Notes under the pieces: model-generated
The model's input: the letters and a program-made list of their open reading frames with translations, nothing else
Database searches by the model: none
Told to the model about the DNA's origin: nothing
Assembly: GCF_014640295.1 (NCBI RefSeq)
Contig: NZ_BMGR01000023.1
Coordinates: forward strand, 1-52,010
From: Paenibacillus abyssi
GTDB lineage: Bacteria; Bacillota; Bacilli; Paenibacillales; Paenibacillaceae
Length of the DNA: 52,010 bases
Direction: 5' to 3'
In this document: piece by piece, positions 20,001 through 27,936 of the stretch
Layout of the letters: each line of letters opens with the position of its first letter
How positions within the stretch are numbered: the first letter of the stretch is position 1
Position numbers and translations under genes: made by a program

Positions 20001-20292
20001 AACATTAACATTCAAGCGGAAGGTAACACTGGCCATGATTCCGGTATCGCGTGAATTTGTGGTTCGTTTCACGGATTGGGATGCTGATTTCCACGATTGC
20101 GCTGAAGTATTCGTAAACGGCCATTCCCTAGGCGTTCAGCCCTGGACCCCTTATGAATGGAAAGGAAGCTCTTCGCTTTTGGCAGAAGGCGAGAATATAA
20201 TCGAAGTTAAGGTAACGAACACATTGATCGGCATGTTGGAAGGAAAGTACTTTGATTATGAATCGCATTCGTTGGAAGAGGTATGTAAATGA
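17074..20292 (+). CDS. GH106-like glycoside hydrolase, probable alpha-L-rhamnosidase
   Basis: A 1072-residue protein without a signal peptide. The N-terminal third (IHPFWFWNGEMEDRQI, VGGFFICPRQGL, EVWLYDEYPYPSG) is typical of the large GH106 rhamnosidase group, with further barrel motifs VFTDEIGLLG and LIECFHSVGWSMT that carry conserved acidic residues. The C-terminal 300 residues are beta-rich (DYVIMINGHPV, CAEVFVNGHSLG), like the galactose-binding or jelly-roll domains of these enzymes. It probably removes terminal rhamnose from rhamnogalacturonan oligomers inside the cell. The ATG overlaps the stop codon of the lyase gene. The family call is from motif memory; the exact linkage specificity is unproven. 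Confidence 0.8.
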   Translation: MNVFHIEAFQNPAPSYGIHPFWFWNGEMEDRQIIHQIHEMADKGVGGFFICPRQGLMVPYLSDAWFRKVKLAVETAASRQMEVWLYDEYPYPSGIAGGEVTLAHPEAKHYTLVHRMEKIRGGQTSTLELPWARLLSAKAVPVHMETGERAWDQALDISANVGNHQAERIFQKAGLTAYNKKRFFTYKTVKKLHWTAPEGEWEIHCFLEEEIEDFKYYGTFVDPCNEEAMKTFIALTHERYALSIGEHFGSTVKGVFTDEIGLLGKVPWSPQIPAYFKERNGYDLQDHLHALLYQDSEHSAKVRYDYYQTVHLLLRTAYHKQVHDWCEKYGLRYVAEVPSVRMTTQLYSHVPGGDSGHEKLGRSLDWILDRYGLSLRYNPKMISSLGNQLARERVLIECFHSVGWSMTLQDAKWMIDRLAAMGTNFFNFHAFFYTLDGLTKHDAPPSQFLQNPYWKHFNRLADYVKRISYVMSSGCPVRSIAVVDPTTTFWTHMGNPLHEFQYGGQDEEEKQRLERLKRHWLSICKALTQHRKDFDHLDPELLCEAEIADGVIRVGRAAYTVLVLPPLSNLESGAWEKIKAFLDQGGTVIANGLLPYESLDGTIQVEKEMLEAFGLDRPTGPDYWGDSQHTGAAGLVKGTKEAYFIGSDHTGELMSLLDSLLPAQVKLETDGKTPFLMQERRLEDDSRLVFISNQEGDEHQTFLDLGQHKQPIEALRLNLETGESEAVTVDRTEKRWRIPLYFAAYASYLIHIKEAAAADTDAQLEGNAWVWKLNAKEAWDIQPEQDNVIRFDTFELRLNTGNAWNERGTQVQVKTFIDQCEDIAGVQELSLQFKQLFGTPMKMQNAYPMRVQYTAEFNVEKLPQICYLLKDCSAIAGDYVIMINGHPVTEAHFQPKLVYDYKNQGADIQAFIREGSNILTVEVTVEHDCDGLVDALYICGDFGVHFTDGSSPVLGAAPKLAELHAGPYQGYVYYAGTLTFKRKVTLAMIPVSREFVVRFTDWDADFHDCAEVFVNGHSLGVQPWTPYEWKGSSSLLAEGENIIEVKVTNTLIGMLEGKYFDYESHSLEEVCK

Positions 20293-20315
20293 TGGAAGGG
20301 AGGACCGACAAGCTC

Positions 20316-20352
20316 AACCGTCAGGGATATGATGTTATCCCTGACGGTTTTT
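20316..20352. terminator. Bidirectional terminator
   Basis: AACCGTCAGGGATA and TATCCCTGACGGTT form a perfect 14-bp stem with five T on the plus strand. It separates the convergent rhamnosidase and oxidoreductase genes. Confidence 0.85.
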
Positions 20353-20405
20353 CATTATTCGTGAACGGATCTCCCCCGACCAAATACAGCGTCTGCCGTT
20401 ACCGC

Positions 20406-21482
20406 TTACAGCTCCGGAATATGAACCTCAACTTCCCGTCCGAGAGCGGACGAGCGAAGCACGCCATCGATGATGGCTTGGTTGATCAATATTTGCTCAC
20501 CCGGGATGGGTGCTGGTTTTCCCTCTTGGATGGCCACGACAAAGTCTCTTACTTTTTCGTAGAAGATATCCACATTATGCGATTTGACCGGTATGATCGT
20601 ATCCGTATGATGCCCGAGCAGATCTCTGAATAAATGTATGGAGCCGATTCCACCGTCCCATACGCCGCTCCAAGGCCCGATTCCGGTAGCGGTCAGCTTG
20701 AGCCCTGCGTCTGTACCGAGGAAAATCGTAGGCCCAAGCGAATCCATATGCATCGCCCATGAGATTTTGAAGTTGAGCACGCGGTTTCCTTCGAGCCGCA
20801 CGAGGGCTACGCCGAAATCCTCCACCTCAAACTTATCCGCTTCTGAGTGATAGATAGGATTCGTGCCAAAATGATTCGATGTAAACGCGGATACAGACAG
20901 TGGTTTTGGATAATTCAGAGCATGAAGAGCCAAATCAAGCGAGTAACATCCGATATCCGCCATCGCTCCGGCACCAGCCAGCTCCTTGTTAATGAAAGTG
21001 CCGCCCGGCATGCCGCGCCTGCGGCCGCCGCCAGTCTGCACATAATAGATATTCCCTAACTGGCCGGACCTGATAATATCCCGTACGGCTTGCATGTTCG
21101 GGTCATAACGCGGCTGAAATCCGACGGTCAACAGCCTGCCCGTTCGTTTTGCAGCCTGTACCATCTCGATTCCCTGTTCCAGAGTAACTGCCAGCGGTTT
21201 TTCCACTAAGACATGCTTTCCGGCTTCCAATGCGTCGATCCCTGTCCGATGATGGGCTACGTTAGGGGTACAAATACTCACGCCGTCAAGATCCAACTCA
21301 ACCAAATTGAGATGATTATCGAAGGCCCGGGCTTCCGGGAGCTCGTGCTGCTTCACGAAAGATTCCGCTCTGCCGGGAACGACGTCAGCCACCGCTACAA
21401 CTTCTACATCGGGCATTTTCTTATAAGCCCGGACATGCATGCCCGCAATGCCGCCGCTTCCAATAATTCCGATTCTGATCAT
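20406..21482 (-). CDS. Gfo/Idh/MocA-family oxidoreductase (1)
   Basis: A 358-residue NAD(P)-dependent dehydrogenase of the glucose-fructose oxidoreductase / inositol dehydrogenase family. The Rossmann nucleotide motif GIIGSGGIAGMH is at residue 5 and the family signature VLVEKPLAVT near residue 94. These enzymes oxidise a ring hydroxyl of sugars or inositols, commonly giving 3-keto derivatives. It is the last gene of a six-gene minus-strand operon, 20 bp after the isomerase gene. The ATG follows the purine-rich AGGGAGAGGGA. The substrate is unknown; the second dehydrogenase in the operon suggests an oxidation-reduction pair. Confidence 0.92.
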   Translation of the reverse strand: MIRIGIIGSGGIAGMHVRAYKKMPDVEVVAVADVVPGRAESFVKQHELPEARAFDNHLNLVELDLDGVSICTPNVAHHRTGIDALEAGKHVLVEKPLAVTLEQGIEMVQAAKRTGRLLTVGFQPRYDPNMQAVRDIIRSGQLGNIYYVQTGGGRRRGMPGGTFINKELAGAGAMADIGCYSLDLALHALNYPKPLSVSAFTSNHFGTNPIYHSEADKFEVEDFGVALVRLEGNRVLNFKISWAMHMDSLGPTIFLGTDAGLKLTATGIGPWSGVWDGGIGSIHLFRDLLGHHTDTIIPVKSHNVDIFYEKVRDFVVAIQEGKPAPIPGEQILINQAIIDGVLRSSALGREVEVHIPEL

Positions 21483-21502
21483 AGGCTTTTCGTCCCTCTC
21501 CC

Positions 21503-22381
21503 TTATTTAAAGTATTTCTCAAGATGTTCTTTTGCCTTGATGATACCTTGCCGTTCCGCCTCCAGGGAACCCCAGTAGCGGTGATCCTCAAGCTCAATAC
21601 TGATCGGGCCCTCATAACCTAGACGATCCAAACGAACGGCGATTTTTCCCCAGTCAGCCTCGCCGTATCCAGGTATCGTGTACCGCCATGAGCCTTCTGA
21701 AAAATCATACTTCGGACCGAATGCAGCCGCGAGGTGACCGCATTCGTACATTTCGTCGCGAAGTATCTCCGTATCCTTCCCATGGCAATAGCTCACTCGC
21801 TCTCCGAATTCGCTTAGAAACCGAAGATAATCTATCCCCTGACGAATCAAATGGGAAGGATCGTAATTTAATGCGAAGTGGCGCGAAGGAATTTCATTGA
21901 ACATCGCGCGCAGCATTTCCGGTGTGCAGCCGATCGTTGGATAATAGGGGGCGGGACCCGGCCATCCTTCCAATACGATAAATATCCCTTGCTGCTCGGC
22001 GTGCTTTACGATATCGGGAAATGTTTCTTTCCAGATGCCGAAGCTTTTTTCTCTGGAGAGTGTCAGATCCTCGGGTACCAAGCACATAAATACTGTTTTT
22101 CCGCCCAGTGCGGCAATATCGGAAAATTGTGTCATTACTGTCTTTACCGCATCACCGCGCTTATTCTCGTCCATGCTTAACAGCTTCGTTTGGCCTACTG
22201 AACCGATTGCGTCGATCGATCCGACCTGCAGTGAGTGGGATTCCAGAGTTTCCTTTATTTCGCTATTATAGTAAGGCACATCGATTACGTCCAAGCCTGC
22301 CTCCGCAGCCCAAGCCGCCACCCTATCTATTCCTTCTGCACCGATTTTCGGCGAAATACGCATTCCGATTTGAAAAGTCAC
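21503..22381 (-). CDS. Sugar phosphate isomerase/epimerase, TIM-barrel (IolE/IolI-like)
   Basis: A 292-residue xylose-isomerase-like TIM-barrel protein. The signature elements are YNSEIKETLESHSLQVGS, VLEGWPGP, ALNYDPSHLIRQGIDYLRFL (the metal-binding Asp-x-x-His of the family) and ISIELEDHRYWGS. Family members isomerise or epimerise sugars, or act on 3-keto sugars and inosose. The start is GTG 22381 with AGGAGG eight bases upstream. It is sandwiched between two Gfo/Idh/MocA genes, which points to a keto-sugar pathway. The exact reaction cannot be assigned. Confidence 0.88.
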   Translation of the reverse strand: MTFQIGMRISPKIGAEGIDRVAAWAAEAGLDVIDVPYYNSEIKETLESHSLQVGSIDAIGSVGQTKLLSMDENKRGDAVKTVMTQFSDIAALGGKTVFMCLVPEDLTLSREKSFGIWKETFPDIVKHAEQQGIFIVLEGWPGPAPYYPTIGCTPEMLRAMFNEIPSRHFALNYDPSHLIRQGIDYLRFLSEFGERVSYCHGKDTEILRDEMYECGHLAAAFGPKYDFSEGSWRYTIPGYGEADWGKIAVRLDRLGYEGPISIELEDHRYWGSLEAERQGIIKAKEHLEKYFK

Positions 22382-22410
22382 CGTGTGTTCCTCCTAATCT
22401 ATTATTGCTG

Positions 22411-23376
22411 TTATAGTTTTGGTTCGTAGCCTGCAGATTTGTAAATTCGCTCCGTCAGCTTGACCACTTCCTTGGCGAATGTACCCGGTACGGCCACAGC
22501 CTGCCGGCCAAGCACGGCATCGATAAAGCTGCGGTCCGTATCGGTAATGGCTGTTGGAAGGACAGGCTGTTCATCCATTTTCCCGAGGCGGCGAATGGTG
22601 ATTCGCCCATTATCATAGAAAATGCCGCCTTCTTCTCCGCAGAACACATAGGTTTCGTGCCAGCAGGGAGAGTAACCGACAATATTCAAGCCGGCCACGA
22701 CACCTCCTGAAAACTCGATGGACGTAAAGGAATCAATCTCTACGGGTGAGCCGTGTGTTAAGAGATGTGAGTTTACGCTGATTGGCGTAAGGCCTGTGGT
22801 CCACAGCAGGACGTCGACGATATGACTGCCGGAATCCATTAACATGCCGCCGCCGGATAATGCGGGATTCTGGCGCCAGCTTCCTTCCGTAAGCTGCCTC
22901 CATTCCTGATACAGGGAAGCGGTCACGGACGTTAGCCTTCCGATCGCACCGCTATCAATGGCGTCCTTGATAAACAGAAATTCCGGCTGGAAATGTCGCT
23001 GATAAGATACCTGCAGCACCTTTCCATGCTGCTTGGCGGCTTCGATGAGCTCTTCGGCCTCGGTTTCCGAGGTCGCCATCGGTTTTTCGATCAGCACATG
23101 GCATCCGTGACGAAGCGCATCCATGGCCTGTTGAAAGTGCAGTGTGTGGGGCGTGCAGATCAGTACCGCATCTAACTGCATTTCAGCCAGCATTTGTCTG
23201 TAATCGGAATACCGTGTAACTGTCTGAAGACCATGCTGTGTTATCATCGCAGCGCAGCTTTCTTCGTTTACATCGGCTAATGCAGCGATATCCGCTTCTT
23301 CGCATTGCAATAATTGCCGAATATGAACGTGAGCCATCCCGCCTGTACCAATGATGCCGATTCGTACCTTTTCCAT
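22411..23376 (-). CDS. Gfo/Idh/MocA-family oxidoreductase (2)
   Basis: A 321-residue dehydrogenase with the Rossmann motif GIIGTGGMAHVH at residue 7 and the catalytic-type VLIEKPMATSE near residue 91. It is clearly divergent from the other Gfo/Idh/MocA protein in this operon, so it is a second activity rather than a recent duplicate. ATG 23376 is taken as the start because AGAGGTG is about seven bases upstream; an in-frame GTG at 23385 lies in that site. It follows the permease gene by 23 bp. Together with the isomerase it probably processes the imported sugar through keto intermediates. Confidence 0.9.
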   Translation of the reverse strand: MEKVRIGIIGTGGMAHVHIRQLLQCEEADIAALADVNEESCAAMITQHGLQTVTRYSDYRQMLAEMQLDAVLICTPHTLHFQQAMDALRHGCHVLIEKPMATSETEAEELIEAAKQHGKVLQVSYQRHFQPEFLFIKDAIDSGAIGRLTSVTASLYQEWRQLTEGSWRQNPALSGGGMLMDSGSHIVDVLLWTTGLTPISVNSHLLTHGSPVEIDSFTSIEFSGGVVAGLNIVGYSPCWHETYVFCGEEGGIFYDNGRITIRRLGKMDEQPVLPTAITDTDRSFIDAVLGRQAVAVPGTFAKEVVKLTERIYKSAGYEPKL

Positions 23377-23399
23377 GGAAGCCACCTCTCTCAGACAAT

Positions 23400-24218
23400 T
23401 TACCCCTTAATTCCAGTGAACGTAATGCCTTGGATGAACGTTTTCTGGAGGAAGAAGAACAAAATAATGACAGGAAGCGTCATCATCGTGGACACTGCCA
23501 TCATGAGTCCCCATTCGGAGCCACGCTGGCTCTGGAACTGCTGCAGCCCGAGCGACAGCGTATAAGAGGATTCATTAGTTAAGTATAGTAACGGCCCGAT
23601 GAAATCAGTCCAGCTTGCCATGAATTGAAATAATCCGACTGCAAGCACTGCGGGCCTAGCAAGCGGCAGCATAATCTGTGCATAAATTCGGAATTCACCG
23701 GCTCCATCAATACGTGCGGCATCCATTAAGCTGTCCGGCAGCCCCATGAAAAACTGGCGCAGCAGGAAGATGAAGAAGGGGACCCCGAGAAAGGCGGGCA
23801 CGATGAGCGGCAGCGGCGTTCCGATCCATCCGAGCTTGTTGAACAGCAGGAAGAGCGGAATCATCGTAACTTGTCCGGGAATCATCATGACGGCGATCGT
23901 AGTGATGAATAACCCGTTACGCCCCCGCCATCTCAGCTTTGCGAAGCTATAGGCAACAATCGGACAAGCTAGAATAACGCCAAGGGTACTCATAAACGTT
24001 ATGATCACGGTATTATTCAGGTACGTAAAAAACGGGATATAGCTCATGGCATCGACGTAATTGCTCCACATGACCGGACTTGGGATCCACTCTGGCGGAA
24101 AGGAATAAATCTGCTCCCGGGGCTTCAAGGAAGTCGACAGCATCCAGATGAAGGGTACGATAAAGAATAGCGAAGCGGCGATCAGACAAACATGGGCCAG
24201 CGCTTTACGGACGTTCAT
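23400..24218 (-). CDS. Carbohydrate ABC transporter permease (MalG-like)
   Basis: A 272-residue, six-helix membrane subunit with the coupling motif DAARIDGAGEF..IMLPLARP near residue 180 and the family end sequence GITFTGIKG. ATG 24218 is chosen over an in-frame GTG at 24227, since AGGAGGT lies seven bases before the ATG. It pairs with the upstream permease to form the channel. Confidence 0.93.
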   Translation of the reverse strand: MNVRKALAHVCLIAASLFFIVPFIWMLSTSLKPREQIYSFPPEWIPSPVMWSNYVDAMSYIPFFTYLNNTVIITFMSTLGVILACPIVAYSFAKLRWRGRNGLFITTIAVMMIPGQVTMIPLFLLFNKLGWIGTPLPLIVPAFLGVPFFIFLLRQFFMGLPDSLMDAARIDGAGEFRIYAQIMLPLARPAVLAVGLFQFMASWTDFIGPLLYLTNESSYTLSLGLQQFQSQRGSEWGLMMAVSTMMTLPVIILFFFLQKTFIQGITFTGIKG

Positions 24219-24230
24219 ACATTCCACCTC

Positions 24231-25145
24231 CTATTTTCCTTGATAGTGAACCCATCGTTTGGACGACCAGAAAATAATGGCCGTCAGCACCATAATGATG
24301 ACAAACAAAATCCACGCCATGGCGGAGGCATAACCCATCTTGAAAAACTTAAACCCGTTGTCATAGAGATACATAACGTAGAAGGTCATGGAGTTGGCCG
24401 GTGAACCTTGGCCTTTCGTTAATGCGTATGGGAGCGTAAATTGCTGGAACGCGCCGATAACACCCATGACGAGATTGAAAAAAATGACCGGCGTAAGCAG
24501 CGGCAGCGTAATAGTGCGGATCTTCTGAAACCAGTTGGCCCCGTCTACATCAGATGCGTCATAGTAATCCTGCGGGATGTCTGCAAGACCTGCCAAGTAG
24601 ATGACGATCGCCTGCCCAATCCCCCAAAGCGACATAAAAACAAGGGAAGGCTTAGACCATGTTTCGCTGCCGAGCCAGGCGGGGCCTTCGATTCCGATGG
24701 AATGGAGCATGCCGTTGACAAGGCCGAAGCCCGGATTAAGCAGCCACATCCAAAGCACGGCCAAAGCGATATGGGGGACGAGCGTCGGCAAAAAGAAGAC
24801 GGTTCTGTAGACGGCCATTCCTTTTACTTTAATGTTCAAAACCATAGCCAGAGCAATACCGAAAATAATGCTTAGCGGCACAAAAAATACCGCAAAATAC
24901 ACGGTGTTATAGATCGATTTCCAAAACAGATCGTCGTTCATCAAATCCTTATAGTTTTGCAGTCCGACGAAATTACCTGGTTGCAGGATGCTGTAGGAAG
25001 TAAAGCTAAAGTAGACGGAAGAGAGCAGGGGGAATGCATAAAACAGCATCAGGCCGAGTATCCACGGAGAAGCGAACAGCAAGCCGTAATAATTGCTCTT
25101 TTCCTTGTTCTTCTTTAAAGTCGGGGTAGATTCTGTTGGTTGCAT
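24231..25145 (-). CDS. Carbohydrate ABC transporter permease (MalF-like)
   Basis: A 304-residue membrane subunit. A charged N-terminal tail is followed by helices beginning YYGLLFASPWILGLMLFYAFPLL; the coupling motif DASDVDGANWF..ITLPLLTP is near residue 200. It lies 12 bp before the MalG-like partner and 59 bp after the binding-protein gene. The ATG at 25145 has only a modest Shine-Dalgarno (AAGTGA, six bases away). Confidence 0.93.
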   Translation of the reverse strand: MQPTESTPTLKKNKEKSNYYGLLFASPWILGLMLFYAFPLLSSVYFSFTSYSILQPGNFVGLQNYKDLMNDDLFWKSIYNTVYFAVFFVPLSIIFGIALAMVLNIKVKGMAVYRTVFFLPTLVPHIALAVLWMWLLNPGFGLVNGMLHSIGIEGPAWLGSETWSKPSLVFMSLWGIGQAIVIYLAGLADIPQDYYDASDVDGANWFQKIRTITLPLLTPVIFFNLVMGVIGAFQQFTLPYALTKGQGSPANSMTFYVMYLYDNGFKFFKMGYASAMAWILFVIIMVLTAIIFWSSKRWVHYQGK

Positions 25146-25204
25146 GAAACGTCACTTCCCTTCCTGAAAAATGGGGGAGATCGATGTCCTCCCCCAATTT
25201 CTCT

Positions 25205-26506
25205 CTATTCTTTAGCCAGCTCGTTATTTACTTTTTGCGTGACCTGATCCAGAATTTCTTGCGGCGTTCCATTGCCCCGGGTGGCATTCTCAACAGCACC
25301 GGCCAGCTCATTCCAGTAAAGGGAACCTTGTGTCATCACCGGGCGGTTGTTGGATACTGGCAGGATATCAACAAACTGCTTCAAGATCGGATCTTCTTTA
25401 AACCCTAACTCCTCATTGACTGAATCGATGACGGAGAAGTCTTTGGAGATGTCGCTGAATATTTTTTGTCCATTCGCAGAGCCGAAGTATTTCAAGAACT
25501 CCCATGCAGCCTCTTTATTCTTCGCCCCCTTCGGAATTACGACCGACCAGCCGCCGGACCAAGTTGTGTGATCCGTACCCGTTGGCGTCGGCATTGGGAA
25601 CACTCCGTAATTCAAGTCAGGCATAAATTTCTCGATGGCGGAAACTTCCCAAGGACCGCTAACCTTCATACTAAGCTGCCCGGATAAGAAGGGATCCATT
25701 GCACCTGTTCCTTGTGAATCCGTAAAGGCGGCAATATCTTCAACATTGTATTTCTGTGCAAAATCCGCGATCCATTGAAGCGCTTCCACATTTTTCGGAT
25801 CGTTAGCAGTCGCTTGATTCGTTTCAGGGTCGTAGAAATCACCGCCGAACGCCCAGCCCCAGCCGTACAACCAGCCTTGTCCGTACCAAGGAATGAAACC
25901 GATCCGCTCAAAGCGCTTGCCGTCTTTTTTCGTCAGCTGCTCTGCCGCAGCTTCCAGCTCGGCGATCGTGCTCGGAGGGTTGTTCGGATCCAAGCCTGCT
26001 TCCGTAAAATGATCGATGTTATAATACACCAGCCTTGAATCGGTCGTTGTAGGAACCGCATATAGTTTGCCTTGGTAGGAGGACTCATTCCATGCGAATG
26101 GATAATACATATCCTGATTAATTCCGTCCGCTGCGGCGAATTCCGTTAATTCTTCAAGCGAGCCTTGGGCAGCCCAGGCCCCAACCTCGAACCGGTCGAA
26201 GTAAGCGACGTCCGGAGGATTTCCGCCTGCAATCGCGGCCAGCAGCTTTTCATTTTGTCCTTCCCCTTGGTTCGCAATATAAGTGGGTTCAATATTGATA
26301 TCAGGATGTTTCGCTTCAAAATCGGCAATAACCGCTTCTACTGCCTCCGCAGTCACGTCTGTCATCGCATGCCAGAATGTAATGGTCGTTTTACCTGATG
26401 CATCCGTCGATCCGCCCGATTGCTGTGAATTGGAGCAGCCCGCAAATACAATCGCAACAGATAAAATTACTGCCAATAGTGTTACCGACATTTTCTTTGC
26501 ATTCAT
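25205..26506 (-). CDS. Extracellular sugar-binding lipoprotein, family 1
   Basis: A 433-residue lipoprotein. The signal peptide (MNAKKMSVTLLAVILSVAIV) ends in lipobox VFAGC, with Cys24 as the anchor. A short Ser/Gly linker leads to the family 1 fold starting TTITFWHAMTD. Recognisable motifs are PDVAYFDRFEVGAWAAQG and MKVSGPWEVSAIEKF. It captures the sugar for the two following permeases. The Shine-Dalgarno AGAGGGG is seven bases upstream of the ATG. It is the first gene of the operon, preceded by a promoter, an operator-like palindrome and a cre-like site. Confidence 0.95.
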   Translation of the reverse strand: MNAKKMSVTLLAVILSVAIVFAGCSNSQQSGGSTDASGKTTITFWHAMTDVTAEAVEAVIADFEAKHPDINIEPTYIANQGEGQNEKLLAAIAGGNPPDVAYFDRFEVGAWAAQGSLEELTEFAAADGINQDMYYPFAWNESSYQGKLYAVPTTTDSRLVYYNIDHFTEAGLDPNNPPSTIAELEAAAEQLTKKDGKRFERIGFIPWYGQGWLYGWGWAFGGDFYDPETNQATANDPKNVEALQWIADFAQKYNVEDIAAFTDSQGTGAMDPFLSGQLSMKVSGPWEVSAIEKFMPDLNYGVFPMPTPTGTDHTTWSGGWSVVIPKGAKNKEAAWEFLKYFGSANGQKIFSDISKDFSVIDSVNEELGFKEDPILKQFVDILPVSNNRPVMTQGSLYWNELAGAVENATRGNGTPQEILDQVTQKVNNELAKE

Positions 26507-26578
26507 AACAGTACCCCTCTCAAATTGGTAGGTTCAAACCATCGAGCGGATTCTCGGTGTGTATTTACAACACCTCCT

Positions 26579-26592
26579 TGTTAGCGTTTACA
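26579..26592 (-). promoter_or_regulatory. cre-like catabolite site
   Basis: TGTTAGCGTTTACA with its flanks fits the consensus WTGNNANCGNWWNCAW fully. It lies about 45-60 bp downstream of the operon -10, where bound CcpA could act as a roadblock. Confidence 0.6.
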
Positions 26593-26615
26593 AAAAACAT
26601 ATTAACATGTAAAAA

Positions 26616-26634
26616 TGATATACTTAATATATTA
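26616..26634. promoter_or_regulatory. Operator-like palindrome at the ABC operon start
   Basis: TGATATACTTAATATATTA agrees at 15 of 19 positions with the core of the palindrome at 27853-27877. It sits directly downstream of the operon -10, over the expected transcription start. Confidence 0.45.
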
Positions 26635-26637
26635 TGC

Positions 26638-26667
26638 ATAATAACAAAACATACCAACTTTGGTCAA
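26638..26667 (-). promoter_or_regulatory. Promoter of the ABC/dehydrogenase operon
   Basis: On the minus strand, TTGACC (26662-26667) and TATTAT (26638-26643) are spaced by 18 bp. Confidence 0.55.
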
Positions 26668-26686
26668 TTCCTTTTTTGAATTTTAC

Positions 26687-26726
26687 AAAAAAAATGCAAC
26701 CTTAGGGATGGCTTCCCTAGGTTGCA
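26687..26726 (-). terminator. Terminator overlapping the repressor stop codon
   Basis: TGCAACCTAGGGA and TCCCTAAGGTTGCA form a stem on the minus strand, followed by eight T. The TAG stop of the GntR gene lies inside the first arm. It separates the repressor from the operon downstream. Confidence 0.8.
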
Positions 26727-27826
26727 TCAATCTTTTTCGTGGATTGTCCGTCTACCAATTCAAACGCGATAAACGTGTTTTGCGGTACGATATTACCGCG
26801 CAGCTGTTCTAACAGCAGCTCTATCGCTTTCTTTCCGATCCCATTTTCATTCTGTCTAATGTGGGTGTATAAAGGCTTGCCCGCGCAGGTGGGGGGAGAA
26901 TCGAAACAGATGACGGAATAGTCGTCAGGGATCGATTTTTCGATGTCCTCCAGTGCGTATTTTAATACGGCAGCAAGCACATACTCACTTACGACGAAGG
27001 CAGTGACATCCGGATGGCGAACGATAAAATCCTGGATGGAACGCATGCTGCCCTCGAGATTGTGCTCTGAAATATTCGTCAGAAACAGCCTTGGGTCCAG
27101 TTGGAGAGCTTGCTGCGAATAGGCCATCTGATAACCTTCTATACGCTCCTCAATTGCGCTGGTGCCTTCGGGAGGGCGCGATATAAATCCGATTCTCTCG
27201 TGACCGAGCGACCACAGATGCTTCGCGGCTTCCAATGTCGCGAGCCGGTTGTCCGTGCTGACCGAGCTGGCAGGTATGCCTTTTAAGTGCCGGTCGACAA
27301 GCACAAGCGGATAATTTTTTATGACGAGCTCCAATATTTTTTGATTATAGTGTCTGCCGCTGATGGGAAACACAATTAAACCGTCTACATCCAGATCCAT
27401 TAGGTCAGTGATTGCTTGTTCTTCTAATGTGCTGCTCCCGTAGGAAAGCTTAATGATCAAGTGGGAACGATTGTTATTACAGGCTCCTTCAATCGCTCGT
27501 ACGATCCCGGTTCCGTAACTATCTCCGAAATCCGGGATAATGAGCCCGATCAAATAGGTTTCCTTCCGTATGTCCGGCTCCGTATTTCTTATGACCGGTT
27601 CAAGTCTTGAATGCGCGATAAAAGAGCCTTTCCCCTGAATTCGTTCAATGACCTGCTCCTGGGAGAGGAGATCCAGCGCCTTCTTCGAAGTGATTCGGCT
27701 TACCTGGAAATTATATGCCAGCTCTTTCTCCGAGGGCACTCGATCACCCGGCGCCAACACGCCGCTTTTTACTTGGCCGATAATATAATCGTAGATTTGT
27801 TTGTACAAAGGGGGAGAAGCATTCAT
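26717..27826 (-). CDS. GntR-family regulator with LacI-type sensor domain (AraR-like)
   Basis: A 369-residue transcription factor. Residues 1-75 form a GntR winged helix (PLYKQIYDYIIGQVKSG, PGDRVPSEKELAYNFQVSRIT, IQGKGSFIA). Residues 85-365 form a periplasmic-binding-type effector domain (LIGLIIPDFGDSYGTGIVRAIE, GLIVFPISGRHYNQKI, HERIGFISRPPEG, AFVVSEY). This combination is that of AraR, an arabinose-responsive repressor. ATG 27826 is used, with AGGTGG nine bases upstream; an in-frame TTG at 27853 would place the operator inside the gene. It probably represses itself and the ABC operon, with a sugar as inducer. Arabinose itself is not proven. Confidence 0.9.
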   Translation of the reverse strand: MNASPPLYKQIYDYIIGQVKSGVLAPGDRVPSEKELAYNFQVSRITSKKALDLLSQEQVIERIQGKGSFIAHSRLEPVIRNTEPDIRKETYLIGLIIPDFGDSYGTGIVRAIEGACNNNRSHLIIKLSYGSSTLEEQAITDLMDLDVDGLIVFPISGRHYNQKILELVIKNYPLVLVDRHLKGIPASSVSTDNRLATLEAAKHLWSLGHERIGFISRPPEGTSAIEERIEGYQMAYSQQALQLDPRLFLTNISEHNLEGSMRSIQDFIVRHPDVTAFVVSEYVLAAVLKYALEDIEKSIPDDYSVICFDSPPTCAGKPLYTHIRQNENGIGKKAIELLLEQLRGNIVPQNTFIAFELVDGQSTKKIDAT

Positions 27827-27852
27827 ATATTCGTACCACCTACAATCCCTCA

Positions 27853-27877
27853 AGTTGATATATACAATATATCAACT
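27853..27877. promoter_or_regulatory. Perfect palindrome at the repressor promoter
   Basis: Eleven-base arms AGTTGATATAT and ATATATCAACT flank the three bases ACA. On the minus strand a possible -10 (TATATT) lies inside it, 17 bp from a -35-like TTTACA. It is a likely autoregulatory operator. Confidence 0.65.
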
Positions 27878-27936
27878 AGGGGTGCGTTTGTAAAACAAAT
27901 CCTTTCTCTTAAGCCGGGCACAGCAAATTAATGAAC

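Noticed and set aside
20289-20633. Plus-strand reading frame of 114 codons after the rhamnosidase gene
   Set aside because: It runs antisense to the 3' end of a clear Gfo/Idh/MocA gene, crosses a bidirectional terminator and has no recognisable domain.
26717-27826. Naming the GntR/LacI-type regulator araR
   Set aside because: The architecture fits, but the operator motif differs from the known AraR box and no arabinose kinase or isomerase genes are nearby.
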